Made by a program: the position numbers and the translations under genes. A stretch of 64,000 nucleotides of DNA, from assembly GCA_900318145.1 (NCBI GenBank), contig ONJM01000001.1:331456-395455 (forward strand), read 5' to 3'. The notes beneath the pieces were generated by a model. That model did no database searches, had not been told where the DNA came from, and saw nothing but the letters and a program-made list of their open reading frames with translations. Shown here piece after piece: positions 60,902 to 64,000 of the stretch; the stretch's first letter is position 1, and every line of letters begins with the position of its first letter. Origin of the DNA: an uncultured Eubacteriales bacterium (GTDB lineage Bacteria > Bacillota > Clostridia > Christensenellales > Aristaeellaceae).

Positions 60902-63900
60902 ATGGATAAGAACGCAATCAAGAAATACGCGGTGTGGGCGCGGCGAGAATTGATCGACCGCGTGTCCAAGCGCGCCGCCGTTTATGGCATCACCGAAAAG
61001 GATATGGGCAATCCCAATGCGGACAGCGTGAACGGCCACCTGCTGACTGCTGCAGAAAAGCGGCAGCGGCAGGCATTGATTCGTCGTATCCAGGAGAAGG
61101 GCTATCAGCAGGTGATGGAAGAAGTGGCCTACACCTGGTTTAACCGTTTCGCCGCCCTGCGGTTCATGGAGGTCAACGGCTACCTGCCCACCCACATCAG
61201 GGTATTCACGGATGACGAAGGTCGGTTCAAACCGCAGATTCTGGCGGAGGCGATCCATTTGGAGCTTGATGGCCTGAGCATGGAAAAGGTTTATCAGCTG
61301 AAGGACGCCAATCAGGAGGAGGAGCTTTTCAAATACCTGCTGATCGTACAGTGTAATGCCCTGAACAGTATCCTGCCCGGCATGTTCCAGAAGATCGAAG
61401 ACTATACCGAGCTGCTGCTGCCGGACTACCTTCTGCGTGAGGGCAGCGTCATTGAGCAGATGATCACCCTGATCCCGGAGGACGACTGGAAGGATCAGGT
61501 GCAGATCATCGGATGGCTCTATCAGTACTACAATACGGAACCGAAAGATAAGGTCTTCGCCGACCTGAAACGTAATATCAAGATCAGCAAGCAGAACATC
61601 CCTGCCGCCACGCAGCTGTTTACCCCGGACTGGATCGTCCATTACATGGTGGAAAACAGCCTGGGCCGCCTGTGGGTGGAAGGGCACCCCTCTGCCCGAG
61701 ACAAGTACCTGCCCGCCCATAATGAGGACGGGTCTGTCCGTGTGGAAAAAGGCAAGTGGAACTATTATCTGGAAGAAGCTGAGCAGGAGCCGGAGGTACA
61801 GGCGCAGTTGGCGGATATCCGCAAGCAGTATGCCGCCCTGAAACCGGAAGAGATTCTCGTCATCGATCCCTGCGCCGGTTCCGGACACATTCTCTGCGTG
61901 CTCTTTGATGTTCTGGTCAATATCTATGAGGACTACGGTTATACCGCCCGCGAAGCGGCGGTCAGCATTGTACAGAACAATTTGTGGGGGCTGGACATTG
62001 ATGACCGCGCTGCTCAGTTGGCATATTTTGCCGTCATGATGAAAGCCCGGCAATATGACCGGCGTTTCTTCAGAAAGGGTGTACAGCCGCATGTCTATGC
62101 CATTCAGGAGAGCAACGGTATCAACCGGGAACATCTGAACTATCTAGGGCGTGGCATGAGCGACATTGAGCGCAACAATGCTGTTACCCAGATGAATGCC
62201 CTGCTGGACGAGTTTATCGACGCCAAGGAGTACGGCTCCATCCTACAGCCCAGGGAATATGACTGGGCTTTGTTGTTGCGCTTAGTGGATGATACCACAC
62301 CGATGCAGCAGATGAGTTTTGGCGAGGCGGGGCTGGACGCTACGCAGGCAGAGCTTCTGTTGATGATTGCGCAGGGGCAGGCGCTGGCGCAGAAATATCA
62401 TGCGGTGGTGACGAATCCGCCGTATATGAATCCTGGCAACTCAGGTGGCGGATTAGCCGGATATGTTAAAAAGTATTATTCCGACAGCAGAGCAGATATG
62501 TTTGCTGTGTTTATTGAGCATTGCCAAAAGATGCTACAAAATGGTGGATTCCAGGGAATGATTACCATGCATGCCTGGATGTTCCTATCAAGTTTTGAAA
62601 GTTTACGTCAAAAGCTACAGGCAGTAACAATTGTCAATATGGCCCATTTAGGGACTCGCGCATTCGAAGAAATCGGTGGTGAAGTTGTGCAAACCACTAC
62701 ATTCGTTATTCGCAAGTTCAATTTATTGAAATATCGTGGTTTATATTATAGATTACTGGGTCCCAACACGCAAAACGGTAAGGAAAACATGTTTCTTTCT
62801 GGACAGAATAGATATTTCGCATGTCAAGAAAGTTTCTCGCATATACCTGGAGCTCCTGTAGCGTATTGGATCGGAAGTGCATACTATAACGCTTTCTCAC
62901 ATTCCAATCTTGATAAAAGCGGCTATTCTTTCCAAGGAATTATCACAGGCGATGTGGATCGTTATCTTCGCTTATGGCATGAGATATGTTTTGATGATAT
63001 TAGTTTTGGAGAGACTGATTATAACTTGCTGACAACTATAGAGACCTACTTCCCATATATCAAAGGTGGCACATTTAGGAAGTGGGCAGGTAATAATGAC
63101 TATGTTATCCATTGGACAGATAATGGAAGTGGTCTGGTTAGATCCCGAACCGAGAATCGCCATATGTTCCTCAAGCAGGGCATATCCTGGTCTTTGATTG
63201 CTACTCAAGCCTTCTCGTTTAGATATTTTGGTGACGGATTTTTGTGCGATGTTTCAGGCTCAAGCTATTATCCGACTGATACGCACATGGTTAATTACAT
63301 CCTTGGGTTTCTCAATTCAGTTGTTTGTTCGGAACTCGTCCATATTATCAATCCCACTATCAATCTCAATATCCGGGATATTCTAATGATGCCTCTCATC
63401 AGTAAGCAGCAGGAACGCGTTAACATAATTGTTAAAGCATGCGTAACAGAATCAGTACGAGACTGGGACGCCTTTGAAACCTCCTGGGACTTCCAGCGAC
63501 ACCCCCTCGTCACCCCGGCCATCGACCAGCACTACATGCGCCTTGCCGACTGCTGGCGCGACTGGGAGAAGGCCTGCAACGAGCGCTTTGCCCAGCTGAA
63601 GGCAAATGAGGAAGAGCTAAACCGCATTTTCATTGGAATCTACGGTCTGCAGGACGAGCTGACCCCAGAGGTGGATGACAAGGACGTGACTGTTCGTAAG
63701 GCTGACCTTGGCCGCGACATCCGCAGTCTGATCTCCTATGCCGTGGGTTGTATGCTGGGCCGCTACTCGCTGGACAAGCCCGGTCTGGCCTTTGCAGGCG
63801 GCAACTGGCAGGAGTGGCTGGCGCAGCAGGACGCCATGACCTATGCGCCGGATAAGGACGGCATCCTGCCCATCACGGATGATGAGTACTTCTATGACGA

Positions 63901-64000
63901 CATCGTGACCATGTTCGTGGATTGGGTGAAGACGGTCTACGGTGCAGCCACGCTGGAAGAGAACCTGACCTTTATCGCCAATGCGCTGGGTGGTAAGGGC
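60902..64000 (+). CDS. pglX: BREX type 1 adenine-specific DNA methyltransferase PglX (BrxX), cut by the window end
   Basis: The frame from ATG 60902 stays open to base 64000, giving 1033 codons without a stop. The N-terminus is MDKNAIKKYAVWARRELIDR, typical of PglX. The SAM motif I is IDPCAGSGHI (D322 onward) and the catalytic motif IV is VTNPPYMNPG (N505-Y508), an N6-adenine methyltransferase. After motif IV a long target-recognition region follows, then a conserved helical C-terminal part (SYAVGCMLGRYSLDKPG). It methylates host DNA at a non-palindromic site, marking it as self. pglZ and brxL are expected just beyond the window. About 62460-63470 is clearly more AT-rich than the flanks. Confidence 0.97.
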   Translation, partial: MDKNAIKKYAVWARRELIDRVSKRAAVYGITEKDMGNPNADSVNGHLLTAAEKRQRQALIRRIQEKGYQQVMEEVAYTWFNRFAALRFMEVNGYLPTHIRVFTDDEGRFKPQILAEAIHLELDGLSMEKVYQLKDANQEEELFKYLLIVQCNALNSILPGMFQKIEDYTELLLPDYLLREGSVIEQMITLIPEDDWKDQVQIIGWLYQYYNTEPKDKVFADLKRNIKISKQNIPAATQLFTPDWIVHYMVENSLGRLWVEGHPSARDKYLPAHNEDGSVRVEKGKWNYYLEEAEQEPEVQAQLADIRKQYAALKPEEILVIDPCAGSGHILCVLFDVLVNIYEDYGYTAREAAVSIVQNNLWGLDIDDRAAQLAYFAVMMKARQYDRRFFRKGVQPHVYAIQESNGINREHLNYLGRGMSDIERNNAVTQMNALLDEFIDAKEYGSILQPREYDWALLLRLVDDTTPMQQMSFGEAGLDATQAELLLMIAQGQALAQKYHAVVTNPPYMNPGNSGGGLAGYVKKYYSDSRADMFAVFIEHCQKMLQNGGFQGMITMHAWMFLSSFESLRQKLQAVTIVNMAHLGTRAFEEIGGEVVQTTTFVIRKFNLLKYRGLYYRLLGPNTQNGKENMFLSGQNRYFACQESFSHIPGAPVAYWIGSAYYNAFSHSNLDKSGYSFQGIITGDVDRYLRLWHEICFDDISFGETDYNLLTTIETYFPYIKGGTFRKWAGNNDYVIHWTDNGSGLVRSRTENRHMFLKQGISWSLIATQAFSFRYFGDGFLCDVSGSSYYPTDTHMVNYILGFLNSVVCSELVHIINPTINLNIRDILMMPLISKQQERVNIIVKACVTESVRDWDAFETSWDFQRHPLVTPAIDQHYMRLADCWRDWEKACNERFAQLKANEEELNRIFIGIYGLQDELTPEVDDKDVTVRKADLGRDIRSLISYAVGCMLGRYSLDKPGLAFAGGNWQEWLAQQDAMTYAPDKDGILPITDDEYFYDDIVTMFVDWVKTVYGAATLEENLTFIANALGGKG

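Noticed and set aside
58248-62134. Several long minus-strand frames opposite brxC and pglX
   Set aside because: They mirror GC-rich codon use of the plus-strand BREX genes and contain no recognisable domain.
60902-64000. Suspicion that pglX is frameshifted because its middle is AT-rich and different in style
   Set aside because: Reading every codon line by line showed an open frame from 60902 to 64000 with motif I and NPPY in the same frame.

Overview
The window looks like a chromosomal segment of a Gram-positive, probably anaerobic member of the Bacillota (Clostridia-like). The basis is a CIRCE-controlled hrcA-grpE-dnaK-dnaJ operon, the classical Firmicutes order priA-def-fmt-rsmB-rlmN-stp-prkC-rsgA-rpe with a PASTA-domain kinase, a biotin-dependent sodium-pump decarboxylase, PyrR-type pyrimidine genes, strong AGGAGG ribosome-binding sites and moderately high GC. 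The species cannot be named from the sequence alone. No rRNA genes and no CRISPR array were seen.

Layout. 1-1.9 kb: the end of a sodium-translocating decarboxylase operon. 1.9-7.0 kb: the heat-shock operon. 7.0-9.7 kb: a VanZ-like protein, TrmL, a small acidic membrane protein and a cysteine desulfurase, converging on an alpha-galactosidase (9.7-11.8 kb). 11.9-27.4 kb: a long co-directional block for replication restart, N-terminal protein maturation, rRNA/tRNA modification, Ser/Thr phospho-signalling, ribosome assembly, Rpe, MnmE, an Fe-alcohol dehydrogenase, RadC, a DUF218 protein and RsmG, closed by a strong terminator. 27.5-35.7 kb, mostly minus strand: a Y-family polymerase, a scar of a lost integrative element beside tRNA-Leu, DUF1292-ruvX, pnp, rpsO, pyrR and a uracil permease with an attenuator-like leader. 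35.7-36.3 kb: five tRNA genes (Val, Asp, Phe, Gly, Cys). 36.3-48.8 kb: secreted proteins, a zinc-ribbon protein with a long leader, a phosphohexomutase, an lrp-aminotransferase-capA-phosphonopyruvate decarboxylase operon, a tandem PPK2 enzyme and membrane proteins. 48.9-53.7 kb: an accessory patch of acetyltransferases, a broken acetyltransferase, an odd kinase fusion, a flavodoxin-like oxidoreductase, a candidate structured RNA resembling a transposon-associated guide RNA, and orphan genes.

53.8-64.0 kb: a defence operon that runs off the window. One promoter precedes an XRE regulator, a three-Cys-motif partner protein (TcmP), its radical-SAM-like three-Cys partner, and the BREX type 1 genes brxA, brxB, brxC and pglX. 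All gaps are only 11-28 bases. pglX has no stop codon before base 64000. The TcmP/radical-SAM pair embedded in the BREX operon, and the AT-rich replaced specificity region inside pglX, are the most interesting features of the window.
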